Assembly: GCA_943788645.1 (NCBI GenBank)
Contig: CALSRC010000001.1
Coordinates: forward strand, 310,001 to 374,000
Direction: 5' to 3'
From: UA16 sp002292325
GTDB lineage: Bacteria; Bacteroidota; Bacteroidia; Flavobacteriales_D; Sanyastnellaceae
DNA: 64,000 nucleotides
Shown here: positions 54,340-63,770 of the stretch, piece by piece
Position numbering within the stretch: the stretch's first letter is position 1
Layout: every line of letters begins with the position of its first letter
Program-made: the position numbers and the translations under genes
The notes under the pieces: model-generated
The model's database searches: none
What the model was told of the DNA's origin: nothing
Seen by the model: the letters and a program-made list of their open reading frames with translations, nothing else

Positions 54340-55353
54340 TTGATTCGCGTTGCGATGGTCATGACCTTTTTGGTCGTGTTAGCGGGCAGCGTGGTGCGCA
54401 TGACCGGGTCAGGCATGGGATGCCCAGACTGGCCCAAATGCTTTGGATTATTGATCCCTCCAACCCAAGCCGAACAAGTGACCTGGAAGGCGGGGGCTGT
54501 TTATGATTCCGGGCGAATGTTGATCGCGAACGATACGTTGTGGGTGGCACAGGATGTAATCGTTGCCCAAGATTTCTCAATTGAACAGCGAGCAGGCAAG
54601 TGGGTGGCCTATCAAAAACACAGCTATGCGGTCTTCAATCCGTTGCATACATGGGTGGAGTTCATCAATCGTCTCTTGGGTGCATTAACGGGAATTCCGG
54701 CTCTTTTACTTATGGCATGGGCATTTTGGAGAGGAAAGAAAGCGGGCGATTGGAAGCCTTTTCTCTGGGCAACCCTCCATTTGATATTGCTTGGTTTTGT
54801 GGCGTGGTTGGGGAAAAAAGTGGTGGATGGAAACCTGATTCCTTTTAGCATTACGATTCATATGTTGGGGGCAGTGGCCATCTTGGTGAGTTTGGCAGGC
54901 ATGATGCATTCGGTTTCCAAGGTCACTGCCGAAGGTGCCCTCGCTGTCTTGGGCAAGACGAAAGGTTGGCTTTGGTTAGCCACGATTGTTGCCATCGCCC
55001 AGCTGGTGTTGGGAACACAGGTGCGGGAGCAAATCGATTTACTGCATCATGCAGGATTGCTGAGATCAGATTGGTTGGAAGCGCTGCCAAGTGAGTGGAA
55101 ATTGCATCGTTCGGGTTCTTGGCTGGTTGCTCTGACACAATTGGTGTGGATTATTCCATTGCGAAGAGGGAGGGGATACAATGGATTCATGGCGATCACT
55201 GTGGTAGGACTCATTGCAGCGCAAATGATAACAGGCCTCTTATTTGTTTTTGCCGACATGCCGAAGGTGCTTCAGCCAGTGCATTTACTCCTGGCCGTGG
55301 GCTTGGTTTTAACCAATGCTTGGGCGTTGCTTCATTATCGAGCGACTGAATAG
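54340..55353 (+). CDS. ctaA: Haem A synthase (COX15/CtaA family)
   Basis: CtaA oxidises the methyl group of haem O to make haem A for aa3-type cytochrome oxidase. Eight hydrophobic helices are visible. The first reads VMTFLVVLAGSVVRMTGSGM, followed by the family signature GCPDWPKCFG. HTWVEFINRLLGAL, ITIHMLGAVAI, LLHHAGLL and LQPVHLLLAVG supply the paired haem-binding histidines. The frame is open into the HMA gene, so the start is uncertain. I choose the TTG at 54340, with ATG codons at 54355 and 54361 as alternatives. It ends at a strong bidirectional terminator facing nrdA. Confidence 0.92.
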   Translation: MIRVAMVMTFLVVLAGSVVRMTGSGMGCPDWPKCFGLLIPPTQAEQVTWKAGAVYDSGRMLIANDTLWVAQDVIVAQDFSIEQRAGKWVAYQKHSYAVFNPLHTWVEFINRLLGALTGIPALLLMAWAFWRGKKAGDWKPFLWATLHLILLGFVAWLGKKVVDGNLIPFSITIHMLGAVAILVSLAGMMHSVSKVTAEGALAVLGKTKGWLWLATIVAIAQLVLGTQVREQIDLLHHAGLLRSDWLEALPSEWKLHRSGSWLVALTQLVWIIPLRRGRGYNGFMAITVVGLIAAQMITGLLFVFADMPKVLQPVHLLLAVGLVLTNAWALLHYRATE

Positions 55354-55386
55354 GACGTTGAGCAACGACTCAGGAAAAGGTCGAAA

Positions 55387-55416
55387 TAAAAAAGGCGGCC
55401 ACTGGCCGCCTTTTTT
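55387..55416. terminator. Bidirectional terminator between ctaA and nrdA
   Basis: A perfect seven-pair GC stem (55394-55400 with 55404-55410) has a three-base loop, a run of A on its left and a run of six T on its right. It can stop both converging transcripts. Confidence 0.9.
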
Positions 55417-55438
55417 ATCATGTTTCAACGTGCTTTCC

Positions 55439-57820
55439 TCATCCGCTGCACATTTCACAATCTGACCCGTTTTCGATGGAGCAAGCCATAGCTGCCTGTT
55501 CAGCGTCGGTCATATCTTGAATGGCCTTTCTCGGTGCTTCCGCTGTCGGCTCAGCCTTGTACTTTTTGTCAACGGTGAATTTGATTGCGTCTGTTGCCGC
55601 TTTGGTTCGCAAGTAATACATGCCGGTTTTCAATCCTTTCTTCCAAGCATAGAAATGCATGGAGGTCAACTTTTGTGTATTCACGTTCTCCATGAAAACA
55701 TTGAGCGATTGTGATTGACAAATGTAGGCTCCACGATCAGCAGACATATCAATCAATGCACGTTGGGGAATTTCCCATGCGGTTCGGTACAATGCTTTGA
55801 GGTTATCCGGAATCTCGTTGATGTTTTGAATGGAACCATTTGCACTAATGATGCGGTTTTTCATATCCTCATCCCATAAGCCGAGTTTCGTCAAGTCACG
55901 GAGCAGATGCTTGTTGACGATGATGAATTCACCAGAGAGCACCCGTCGTGTGTAGATGTTCGAAGTGTAGGGCTCGAAGCACTCGTTGTTACCGAGAATT
56001 TGCGCCGTAGATGCCGTGGGCATTGGAGCCAACAACAATGAGTTTCGCAAACCGTGCTCCTTAATCTCTTCTTTGAGTACATCCCATTCCCAGCGGTCGG
56101 TTGGCGTGACTCCCCACATGTCAAACTGCAACCGTCCTTCAGAAGCGGGCGATCCTTTAAACGTTTCGTAAGCTCCTTCTTCTTTTGCCATATCCTTTGA
56201 TGCAGTGCATGCAGCATAGTAAATGGTTTCGAAGATTTCCCGGTTCAGGTTTCGCGCTTCATCTGAGTCAAAAGGATGACGCATCAAAATGAAAACATCT
56301 GCGAGGCCTTGAATCCCCAGTCCGATGGGCCGGTGGCGCATGTTGGAATTTCGCGCTTCAGGAATCGGGTAATAATTTCGGTCGATGATCCGGTTCAGGT
56401 TGCGCGTCACCTGGTAGGTGACCTCAAAGAGCTTATCGTGATCAAACGCTCCATTTTTGACATATTTGGGCAACGCCAGAGAAGCGAGGTTACACACAGC
56501 AACTTCATCAGGTGCGGTGTACTCGATGATCTCTGTGCAGAGGTTAGAGGATTTAATCGTGCCGAGGTTTTGCTGATTGGACTTGCCATTTGCAGCGTCC
56601 TTGTACAACATGTAAGGCGTTCCTGTTTCGATCTGAGACTCAAGAATTTTGAACCAAAGGTCTTGGGCTTTGATGGTCTTTCGACCTTTGCCTGCATCTT
56701 CATATTCGGTGTACAGCTTTTCGAATGCTGCACCATGAGTATCTGCTAATCCCGGACATTCGTTCGGGCACATCAGTGTCCAATCGCCGTTCTCCTCAAC
56801 ACGTTTCATGAAGAGGTCAGGAATCCACAGAGCATAGAAAAGATCGCGCGCTCGCTGCTCCTCTTTTCCATGGTTCTTTTTAAGGTCAAGGAAATCATTG
56901 ATGTCAGCGTGCCAGGGTTCGATGTAAATCGCGAATGAGCCTTTCCGCTTTCCGCCTCCCTGATCTACATAGCGTGCGGTGTCATTGAATACCCGTAACA
57001 TCGGAACGATGCCATTGGATGTGCCATTGGTTCCTTTGATGTATGAGCCCGTTGCGCGGATGTCATGGATGGAAAGCCCAATTCCTCCGGCATTTTGAGA
57101 AATCTTTGCGCATTGTTTCAGGGTATCATAGATGCCACTGATGCTATCCTCTTTGGCGGTGAGGAGGAAGCAACTTGACATCTGGGGCTTGGGTGTCCCC
57201 GAGTTAAAGAGTGTCGGCGTTGCGTGGGTAAACCAACCTTCACTGAGTCCACTGTATGTCTCCACAACAGCATCCATATCATCTTTGTGAATACCGACTG
57301 CAACACGCATGAGCATGTGTTGAGGCCGCTCCACGATGTTACCGTTAATTTTTAAAAGGTAACTCCTCTCGAGGGTTTTGAATCCGAAGTAGTCATAGTT
57401 GAAATCACGGTCATAAATAATCTGTGAATCGAGGAATTCGGCGTTTTCGCGAATGATCTCAATGACATCGGTCGCGATGAGGGAAGCGCTCTCGTTGGTA
57501 ATGGGATCCACATAATTATGCAAATCTTCCATTGTTTCAGCGAAAGATTTTTTTGTGGCCTTGTGCAAATTACTGACTGCAATTCGACTTGCGAGGTTTG
57601 CATAATCGGGGTGGGTGACAGCGTTGGTTGCAGCCACTTCAGCTGCAAGGTTGTCCAGCTCGGTGGTTGTGACACCATCGTAAACCCCTTCAATGACCCG
57701 CATAGCGACCTTTGCGGCGTCGACGGTATCATGCAATTCGTAACACAGCTTTTTAATTCGTGCTGTGATTTTATCGAATTGTACTGGTTCCGTACGGCCG
57801 TCGCGTTTGATTACATGCAT
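55439..57820 (-). CDS. nrdA: Ribonucleoside-diphosphate reductase, alpha subunit (class Ia)
   Basis: NrdA reduces ribonucleoside diphosphates to deoxyribonucleotides. An N-terminal ATP-cone (HVIKRDGRTEPVQFDKITAR) gives allosteric activity control. LCTEIIEY carries an active-site Cys, and MPTASTAQILGNNECFEPYT is the conserved barrel loop. The C-terminus ends CEMCSG, the mobile redox pair. The length of 793 residues fits the eukaryote-like group found in Bacteroidota. It is the second gene after nrdB, 66 bases apart, and ends at the bidirectional terminator. Confidence 0.97.
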   Translation of the reverse strand: MHVIKRDGRTEPVQFDKITARIKKLCYELHDTVDAAKVAMRVIEGVYDGVTTTELDNLAAEVAATNAVTHPDYANLASRIAVSNLHKATKKSFAETMEDLHNYVDPITNESASLIATDVIEIIRENAEFLDSQIIYDRDFNYDYFGFKTLERSYLLKINGNIVERPQHMLMRVAVGIHKDDMDAVVETYSGLSEGWFTHATPTLFNSGTPKPQMSSCFLLTAKEDSISGIYDTLKQCAKISQNAGGIGLSIHDIRATGSYIKGTNGTSNGIVPMLRVFNDTARYVDQGGGKRKGSFAIYIEPWHADINDFLDLKKNHGKEEQRARDLFYALWIPDLFMKRVEENGDWTLMCPNECPGLADTHGAAFEKLYTEYEDAGKGRKTIKAQDLWFKILESQIETGTPYMLYKDAANGKSNQQNLGTIKSSNLCTEIIEYTAPDEVAVCNLASLALPKYVKNGAFDHDKLFEVTYQVTRNLNRIIDRNYYPIPEARNSNMRHRPIGLGIQGLADVFILMRHPFDSDEARNLNREIFETIYYAACTASKDMAKEEGAYETFKGSPASEGRLQFDMWGVTPTDRWEWDVLKEEIKEHGLRNSLLLAPMPTASTAQILGNNECFEPYTSNIYTRRVLSGEFIIVNKHLLRDLTKLGLWDEDMKNRIISANGSIQNINEIPDNLKALYRTAWEIPQRALIDMSADRGAYICQSQSLNVFMENVNTQKLTSMHFYAWKKGLKTGMYYLRTKAATDAIKFTVDKKYKAEPTAEAPRKAIQDMTDAEQAAMACSIENGSDCEMCSG

Positions 57821-57886
57821 GAGAAAGCGATTGAAAAAGAATTAGAATGAAGTGGAGTTAGGTGCAGGTGACAAGGGTTGGATGCA

Positions 57887-58942
57887 TTAAAAATCTACAT
57901 CAAGATTGAATGATTTACTGCCTTCGTCAGATTTTGTCAACACCCCAGCTTTTTGATATTCTCCTACGCGCTTTTCGAAGAAGTTTGTTTTACCCTGCAA
58001 CGAAATCATGTCCATGAAATCAAAAGGGTTGGTCACGTTGTATTCCTTTTCGGTACCGAGTTCAACCAACAAACGGTCTGCGACAAACTCAATGTACTGT
58101 GACATCAAGTCCGAGTTCATGCCAATGAGGCGAACAGGAAGCGACTCGCAAACGAATTCTTTTTCGATGTTTACGGCATCAATGATGATCTTACGAAGGG
58201 TCTTGACAGGAAGCTTATTGACGATGTGATCGTTGTAAATCATGCATGCAAAATCGCAATGCATGCCTTCGTCACGAGAGATCAATTCGTTGGAAAAACT
58301 CAGCCCCGGCATGAGCCCGCGCTTCTTCAACCAAAAGATCGAACAAAAGCTACCGCTGAAGAAAATGCCTTCCACCGCCGCAAAAGCCACAATGCGTTCT
58401 GCAAAGTTTCCATTGTCAATCCAGTTCAAGGCCCATTCCGCTTTCTTCTTGACGCAATCCATCGTTTCAATTGCATTGAAAAGCTTGTCTTTTTCTTCAT
58501 CGTCCTTGATGTAGGTATCGATTAAGAGCGAGTATGTTTCCGAATGGATGTTTTCCATCATGATTTGGAAACCGTAGAAAAACTTAGCCTCTGTGTACTG
58601 AACCTCGGCAACGAAATTTTCCGCCAAGTTTTCATTCACAATGCCATCAGATGCGGCAAAAAAGGCGAGCACGTGCTTCACGAAATAGCGCTCATCGTCG
58701 TTGAGCTTTTCATTCCAGTCCGTAGCATCGGCTGCCAAATCAATTTCTTCAGCTGTCCAAAAACTAGCCTCTGACTTCTTGTAGAAGCTCCAGATGTCAT
58801 TGTGCTTAATCGGGAACAGCACGAACCGGTTTGGATTTTCCTCTAGGATGGGTTCGGTTACAACGGTGTTCTCGGGCAACACGGCTTCGATGGACGTTTG
58901 GGCGTCCATTGTCTCAGGATTATTTTTTGTCAGCTCGCTCAT
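57887..58942 (-). CDS. nrdB: Ribonucleoside-diphosphate reductase, beta subunit (class Ia)
   Basis: NrdB holds the di-metal centre and tyrosyl radical that start catalysis in NrdA. The ligand-bearing helices are visible as ENLAENFVAEVQYTEAKFFY and IMMENIHSETYSLLIDTYI, where the Tyr in HSETYSLL is the expected radical site. The second set is AVEGIFFSGSFCSIFWLKKR and ISRDEGMHCDFACMIY. A variable N-terminal extension of about 35 residues precedes the core. The C-terminal tail SKSFNLDVDF is the NrdA-docking peptide. No clear -7 box or NrdR box was recognised upstream. Confidence 0.96.
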   Translation of the reverse strand: MSELTKNNPETMDAQTSIEAVLPENTVVTEPILEENPNRFVLFPIKHNDIWSFYKKSEASFWTAEEIDLAADATDWNEKLNDDERYFVKHVLAFFAASDGIVNENLAENFVAEVQYTEAKFFYGFQIMMENIHSETYSLLIDTYIKDDEEKDKLFNAIETMDCVKKKAEWALNWIDNGNFAERIVAFAAVEGIFFSGSFCSIFWLKKRGLMPGLSFSNELISRDEGMHCDFACMIYNDHIVNKLPVKTLRKIIIDAVNIEKEFVCESLPVRLIGMNSDLMSQYIEFVADRLLVELGTEKEYNVTNPFDFMDMISLQGKTNFFEKRVGEYQKAGVLTKSDEGSKSFNLDVDF

Positions 58943-59497
58943 TGTAGCGGTTGGGTATTGGTAGCCAGGTTGGCCAAATGGAACATTGATTGATCATGAA
59001 GTTGGGCCTTTCATTCGCTCTTGAGACCTTCCGTTTTTGGGGGTCAAAATCCTGTCCTCGAATGCTTTGTTTCTTGCGGGCAAGGCCCTTGAACACTGCG
59101 ATTCCGAGGTAAAATGGGCTCCCTTCCAATCATTGGAGAGGACTCAAATTCGTCTGAAAAAGGCTTATAAAAATCATCAGAAGATGCTTTTCACAACCAA
59201 TAGTGACCCAAAGAAAGTCACAGGAGAGGGACAAAGCCAAGCCAAAAGAATTCACAATCAAGGAGAGTTTTTAACAGTCAAGGTGGTGGTTGAATAGGTA
59301 GCCCGCGCAGGCGCTGAGAAAAGTGAGATTTTTAGTGAGTTGGGGAAAAAAATCTAAAATTTCCGAGGTGTTTTTTGAATCAATTTCGTAAGGAAATACT
59401 CAACCGGTTCCGAGCTCACTTGTCCTTCAGGGGTGGAGCGATTGCTGTTGTAAATTTTTAGGCTGTGTTGACTCCTTTCCCTTTGTATTTTTGAGCC
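58943..59497. other. Intergenic region between nrdB and secA (555 bases)
   Basis: This is the longest gap without a supported gene. An 86-codon open frame at 59037-59297 resembles nothing and has no promoter or coupling, so I do not call it. No tRNA or clear stable RNA fold was seen. The right end holds the secA promoter. The left end must hold the nrdB promoter, but none was identified. Confidence 0.5.
59468..59493 (+). promoter_or_regulatory. Promoter of secA
   Basis: TATTTTTG at 59486-59493 is a perfect -7 box, and the secA ATG follows after four bases (AGCC). TTG at 59468-59470 could be the -33 element, but its 15-base spacing is short. Confidence 0.6.
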
Positions 59498-62400
59498 ATG
59501 CTTAAAGCGCTTTTGAAAAAATTGATCGGTGACAAGGCCGAGGGGGATATGAAGGAGATCAGTCCTGTGGTTGACGCAGTGCATGCTTTCGAGGCAGAAC
59601 TGAAGGGATTGACAGATGATGGTTTACGCGACCGCACCAATGATTTGAAAAAGCGCATTCAATCGCATGTCTCCGGACTCGAATCAAAACAGGCGGAATT
59701 GAGGGTTCAGGCATCGCAAATAGGGGAGGACGAATTAGAAAAAAAGGAAGCCCTCTTCGAATCCATTGATTCGGTCAATGTGAGCATCAATGAGGCTTTG
59801 GAAGTAGTGCTCGAAGAAGTGATGGCAGAGGCCTTTGCTCTCGTCAAGGAAACTTCAAGAAGACTTTCAGAAAATGGTCAACTTCGCGTTACGGCTCACC
59901 AATGGGATCGGGATGTGGCGGCCAAGAGAGGTGGAGTAACCATTGAAGGAGACGAAGCGGTTTGGTCGAATAAGTGGATGGCAGCGGGGTCTGAGGTGGA
60001 GTGGAGCATGGTGCACTATGACGTCCAATTGGTCGGAGGCACAGCGCTGCACCGAGGAAAGGTGGCGGAGATGCAAACAGGGGAAGGAAAAACTTTGGTG
60101 GCGACCTTGCCCATGTTTTTGAACGCCCTTACGGGTAAAGGGGTTCATCTTGTCACGGTCAATGACTACCTGGCAAGGCGCGATTCTGAATGGATGGCGC
60201 CCTTGTTTGAATTTCATGGATTGCGGGTGGATTGCATCGACAAGCACCAACCCAATAGTGAATCGCGGCGTGAGGCTTATCGAGCGGATATCACGTACGG
60301 TACGAACAACGAGTTTGGATTCGATTACTTGCGCGATAACATGGCCCAGCGTCCCGAGCAATTGGTGCAGCGCAAGCATCACTATGCCATCGTCGACGAG
60401 GTGGATTCGGTTCTCATCGATGAGGCGCGAACGCCGCTGATCATCAGTGGACCAACCCCCAAAGGAGACCAACAGGAATTCGCTGAGCTGAAGCCCAAAG
60501 TCGTTCAGCTGGTGTCCGCGCAGCAAAAGGCGGCGCAACAATTCCTATCAGATGCGAAGCGCTTGCTCCTTGAGGATGGTGCTTCTAAGGACGAGGTGGC
60601 AGAAGGAGGATTGGCCTTGTTTCGAGCTTTCCGAGCCCTTCCCAAATCGAAACCGCTCATCAAAATGCTAAGTGGAGAAGGGATGAAGCAGCAACTGCTC
60701 AAAACCGAAGGTTTCTACCTCCAGGATAACAAACGAGAAATGCCCAAAGCCGATGCGGAGTTGTACTTCGTCATCGATGAAAAGCAAAACCAGGTGGAAC
60801 TCACGGAAAAGGGCATTGAATTCCTGACCGCCAACATGGAAGACGAGCACTTTTTTACCATGCCGGACCTGGCAACGGAGCTCGTCAGCATCGACAACGG
60901 GGATCAAGACGAAGAGTCAAAGCTCGAAGCAAAGAGTCAGCTCATGGCAGACTACGGTGTCAAAAGCGCTCGAGTCCACACCATGAATCAGCTTCTCAAG
61001 TCGTATACATTGTTTGAAAAAGACGTCGACTACGTTGTTATGGACAACAAAGTAAAAATTGTCGACGAACAGACGGGAAGGATCATGGACGGCCGCCGAT
61101 ACTCGGACGGATTGCACCAAGCGATTGAAGCCAAGGAAAACGTGAAAGTCGAAGCTGCCACGCAGACCTATGCCACCGTGACATTGCAGAATTATTTCCG
61201 GATGTACCACAAATTAGCGGGCATGACGGGAACGGCCGAAACCGAGGCGGGCGAGTTGTGGGACATCTATAAACTGGATGTGATGGCCATCCCGACCAAC
61301 CGCCCCATTGCCCGACAGGACAAGGAAGACTTGGTTTACAAAACCAAACGAGAAAAGTACAATGCCATCATCGATGATGTGGTTAAACTTCGTGATGCAG
61401 GTCGGCCTATTTTGGTGGGTACGACGACGGTAGAGGTGAGTGAACTGCTTTCTCGGATGTTGGATATCCGTCAAATCAAGCACCAAGTGCTCAATGCCAA
61501 GCTCCACCAGCGCGAGGCCGAGATCGTGACGGCAGCTGGAATGCCGGGTACGGTGACCATTGCCACGAATATGGCGGGCCGCGGCACGGACATCAAGTTG
61601 ACAGAGGAAACAAAGAAGTCGGGAGGACTTGCGATCATCGGCACAGAACGCCACGACAGCCGCCGTGTCGATCGGCAATTGCGTGGAAGAGCAGGCCGGC
61701 AGGGAGACCCGGGATCTTCCCAATTTTATGTCTCTTTGGAGGACGATTTGATGCGGCTCTTTTCGTCTGACCGTGTTTCCAAAATGATGGATCGTTTGGG
61801 CCACCAAGAAGGGGATGTGATTCAGCATTCCATGATCACGAAGTCCATCGAGCGTGCGCAGAAGAAAGTCGAAGAAAACAACTTCGGAACCCGAAAGCGC
61901 CTGTTGGAATACGACGATGTTATGAACGCTCAGCGAGAAGTCATTTACAAGCGACGACGCCACGCGTTGCATGGCGATCGCATCCGAACGGATATTGCTA
62001 ATATGTTTTTCGAATTGGTGGAAGGGGCCATTTTGGCTTTCCATCCAGAGAAGCAATACGAATCCTTTCGGTTGACACTTTTGAAAGACTTTGGTATGGA
62101 ACCGACGGTGGACGAGGAAGGCTTTGCCACTAAGAGCCCTGAAACGTTAGCCTACGATACCTACCAAGAAGCCGAGCGCGTATACCGCTCAAAACTGAAG
62201 GAGTTGTCTGAACGGGCCCACCCGGTGATCCAGCGTGTGCACGATGATAAATCCAACGATTACAAGCAAATTCTCGTTCCGTTCACGGATGGACGCAAAA
62301 CCATGCAAGTAGCGACCGACATCGAGCAGAGCGTTGCCTCATCTGGCGTAAGCGTTATGGAGAGTTTGGAGAAATCCGTTGTTCTCGCCATCATCGATCA

Positions 62401-62848
62401 GTATTGGAAGGAACATCTTCGTGGCATGGATGATTTGCGGTCCAATGTCCAGTTGGCGCGGTTTGAGCAGAAGGATCCCTTGTTGATTTACAAGTTTGAA
62501 TCCTACGAGCTGTTCAAGGCCATGGTGCAGAAGATGAATGCTGAGGTAGCGGCTTTCTTGATGCGATGCACCATTCCCACAGGGCCGGGGGATCAACAAG
62601 TGCAGCAGGCGCCTCAAGCGCGTTCAGCAATGCCCAATAAAATCAGCCTATCCAAGGAAAACATCCAAAACATCCAAGAACAAGCCATGTCGGGCGGACG
62701 TCCAGGCGCTGCCGCTCCGGGTGCTCCGCGCCCGAGTGCTCCGCCTCCACCGCGTAAGGTTCAGCCGGTAAGAACAGAGAAAAAGGTACTTCCGAATGAA
62801 CCGTGCCCATGCGGCTCAGGCAAGAAGTTTAAGAAATGCCATGGCTGA
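59498..62848 (+). CDS. secA: Preprotein translocase ATPase SecA
   Basis: SecA drives secretory proteins through SecYEG using ATP. The Walker A motif is MQTGEGKTLVATL near residue 190, and the DEAD-type Walker B is VDEVDSVLIDEARTPLII. GTNNEFGFDYLRDNM and NMAGRGTDIKLTEE are further signatures, and GRAGRQGDPGSSQFY is the arginine-finger motif VI. The C-terminus has a proline-rich linker and the zinc motif CPCGSGKKFKKC for SecB or ribosome contact. The length of 1116 residues, with insertions around residues 60-105 and 340-400, is typical of Bacteroidota SecA and longer than E. coli SecA (901). The ATG is four bases after a perfect -7 box. Confidence 0.98.
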   Translation: MLKALLKKLIGDKAEGDMKEISPVVDAVHAFEAELKGLTDDGLRDRTNDLKKRIQSHVSGLESKQAELRVQASQIGEDELEKKEALFESIDSVNVSINEALEVVLEEVMAEAFALVKETSRRLSENGQLRVTAHQWDRDVAAKRGGVTIEGDEAVWSNKWMAAGSEVEWSMVHYDVQLVGGTALHRGKVAEMQTGEGKTLVATLPMFLNALTGKGVHLVTVNDYLARRDSEWMAPLFEFHGLRVDCIDKHQPNSESRREAYRADITYGTNNEFGFDYLRDNMAQRPEQLVQRKHHYAIVDEVDSVLIDEARTPLIISGPTPKGDQQEFAELKPKVVQLVSAQQKAAQQFLSDAKRLLLEDGASKDEVAEGGLALFRAFRALPKSKPLIKMLSGEGMKQQLLKTEGFYLQDNKREMPKADAELYFVIDEKQNQVELTEKGIEFLTANMEDEHFFTMPDLATELVSIDNGDQDEESKLEAKSQLMADYGVKSARVHTMNQLLKSYTLFEKDVDYVVMDNKVKIVDEQTGRIMDGRRYSDGLHQAIEAKENVKVEAATQTYATVTLQNYFRMYHKLAGMTGTAETEAGELWDIYKLDVMAIPTNRPIARQDKEDLVYKTKREKYNAIIDDVVKLRDAGRPILVGTTTVEVSELLSRMLDIRQIKHQVLNAKLHQREAEIVTAAGMPGTVTIATNMAGRGTDIKLTEETKKSGGLAIIGTERHDSRRVDRQLRGRAGRQGDPGSSQFYVSLEDDLMRLFSSDRVSKMMDRLGHQEGDVIQHSMITKSIERAQKKVEENNFGTRKRLLEYDDVMNAQREVIYKRRRHALHGDRIRTDIANMFFELVEGAILAFHPEKQYESFRLTLLKDFGMEPTVDEEGFATKSPETLAYDTYQEAERVYRSKLKELSERAHPVIQRVHDDKSNDYKQILVPFTDGRKTMQVATDIEQSVASSGVSVMESLEKSVVLAIIDQYWKEHLRGMDDLRSNVQLARFEQKDPLLIYKFESYELFKAMVQKMNAEVAAFLMRCTIPTGPGDQQVQQAPQARSAMPNKISLSKENIQNIQEQAMSGGRPGAAAPGAPRPSAPPPPRKVQPVRTEKKVLPNEPCPCGSGKKFKKCHG

Positions 62849-62870
62849 CCATGAGGAATTTTGGATTGAT

Positions 62871-63770
62871 CTAGAACAAAGCAAGAGAAGCAGCGTTTTC
62901 GGAGCCGCTTTTTCCCGGGACGTTGCAGGCTCTCTGTAGTTCAGGACTGAGCTTTGCATGGAAATATTGGCATGTTTTGGGCGTGTGAAGGCTATCGGGT
63001 TCGTGCACCAATAAATGAAACGAGGAGAGTCCTTTTGGTTCATGCTCCTTGATCCAATGCGCCCAACCAGCGAGTCGTGCAGCATCTATTTCATGGCCCT
63101 CATACCCGCCAAACCTGACCAAAACATGCGGTGCAGTGACCTGCATGTGGAGGGCGTCTCTCCGTCCAGCGGTGTCGCTGATCACGGCGCCCACTCCCAA
63201 TTGGGCCAATCGTTCCCAATGCGTGCCATCACCTGTAAACCAATCGGGGTGCCGGAACTCCACAGAGACCGGAAGTTCTTGAGGCCACTTTTCAAGGTAC
63301 GTCCACATCGCTTCTGCATGCTTTGGGGCGTAATGCGGAGGCAATTGAATAAAGGAGGGCCCAAGCCGATTTCCCAAGGCGAGCAAGCCTTCGATGAAAT
63401 CATCGGTAGGTCCTTCGCAGTTTTTGAAGCGCCGGAAATGGGTGATGATTTGAGGAAATTTGGGGCAAAATCTAAAATCCTCAGGGGTGCTTGCTGCCCA
63501 AGCGGCCATTTTATCCGGGGCGTAAATTCGGTAATGCGTAGCGTTGAACTCGATTGTCCCAAACTGCGCGCCATAGGCCTGAGGGAAAAGACGACGGGGC
63601 GTCTTGGCGGGATAGGTGGATCCCACCCATTGCGGGATATTCCAAGTGGTTCCGCCCAATCGCACCGCACACCGTTCTTTTTGTCCAGCTTTGAGTAAAA
63701 AAGAGGAGGCGGGGAGCTCAAAGTTGACGAGGCCAAGTCCTTCTATCGATGGGAGTTTACCAAATTGCAT
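62871..63770 (-). CDS. DUF72 family protein
   Basis: This TIM-barrel protein of the DUF72 (YecE-like) family has unknown biochemical function. I start at the ATG at 63770 (MQFGKLPSIEGL), the usual Bacteroidota start, giving 299 residues. LGGTTWNIPQWVGSTYP and FGTIEFNATHYRIYAPDKMA are the conserved N-terminal strands. RFCPKFPQIITHFRRF, PVSVEFRHPDWF and HVLVRFGGYEGHE lie along the barrel. A perfect -7 box lies eight bases before the ATG. The frame is open upstream to the window edge, which is discussed separately. It converges with secA, 22 bases apart. Confidence 0.9.
   Translation of the reverse strand: MQFGKLPSIEGLGLVNFELPASSFLLKAGQKERCAVRLGGTTWNIPQWVGSTYPAKTPRRLFPQAYGAQFGTIEFNATHYRIYAPDKMAAWAASTPEDFRFCPKFPQIITHFRRFKNCEGPTDDFIEGLLALGNRLGPSFIQLPPHYAPKHAEAMWTYLEKWPQELPVSVEFRHPDWFTGDGTHWERLAQLGVGAVISDTAGRRDALHMQVTAPHVLVRFGGYEGHEIDAARLAGWAHWIKEHEPKGLSSFHLLVHEPDSLHTPKTCQYFHAKLSPELQRACNVPGKSGSENAASLALF

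Noticed and set aside
59037..59297. 86-codon open frame between nrdB and secA
   Set aside because: There is no recognisable domain, promoter box, coupling or composition that supports coding.
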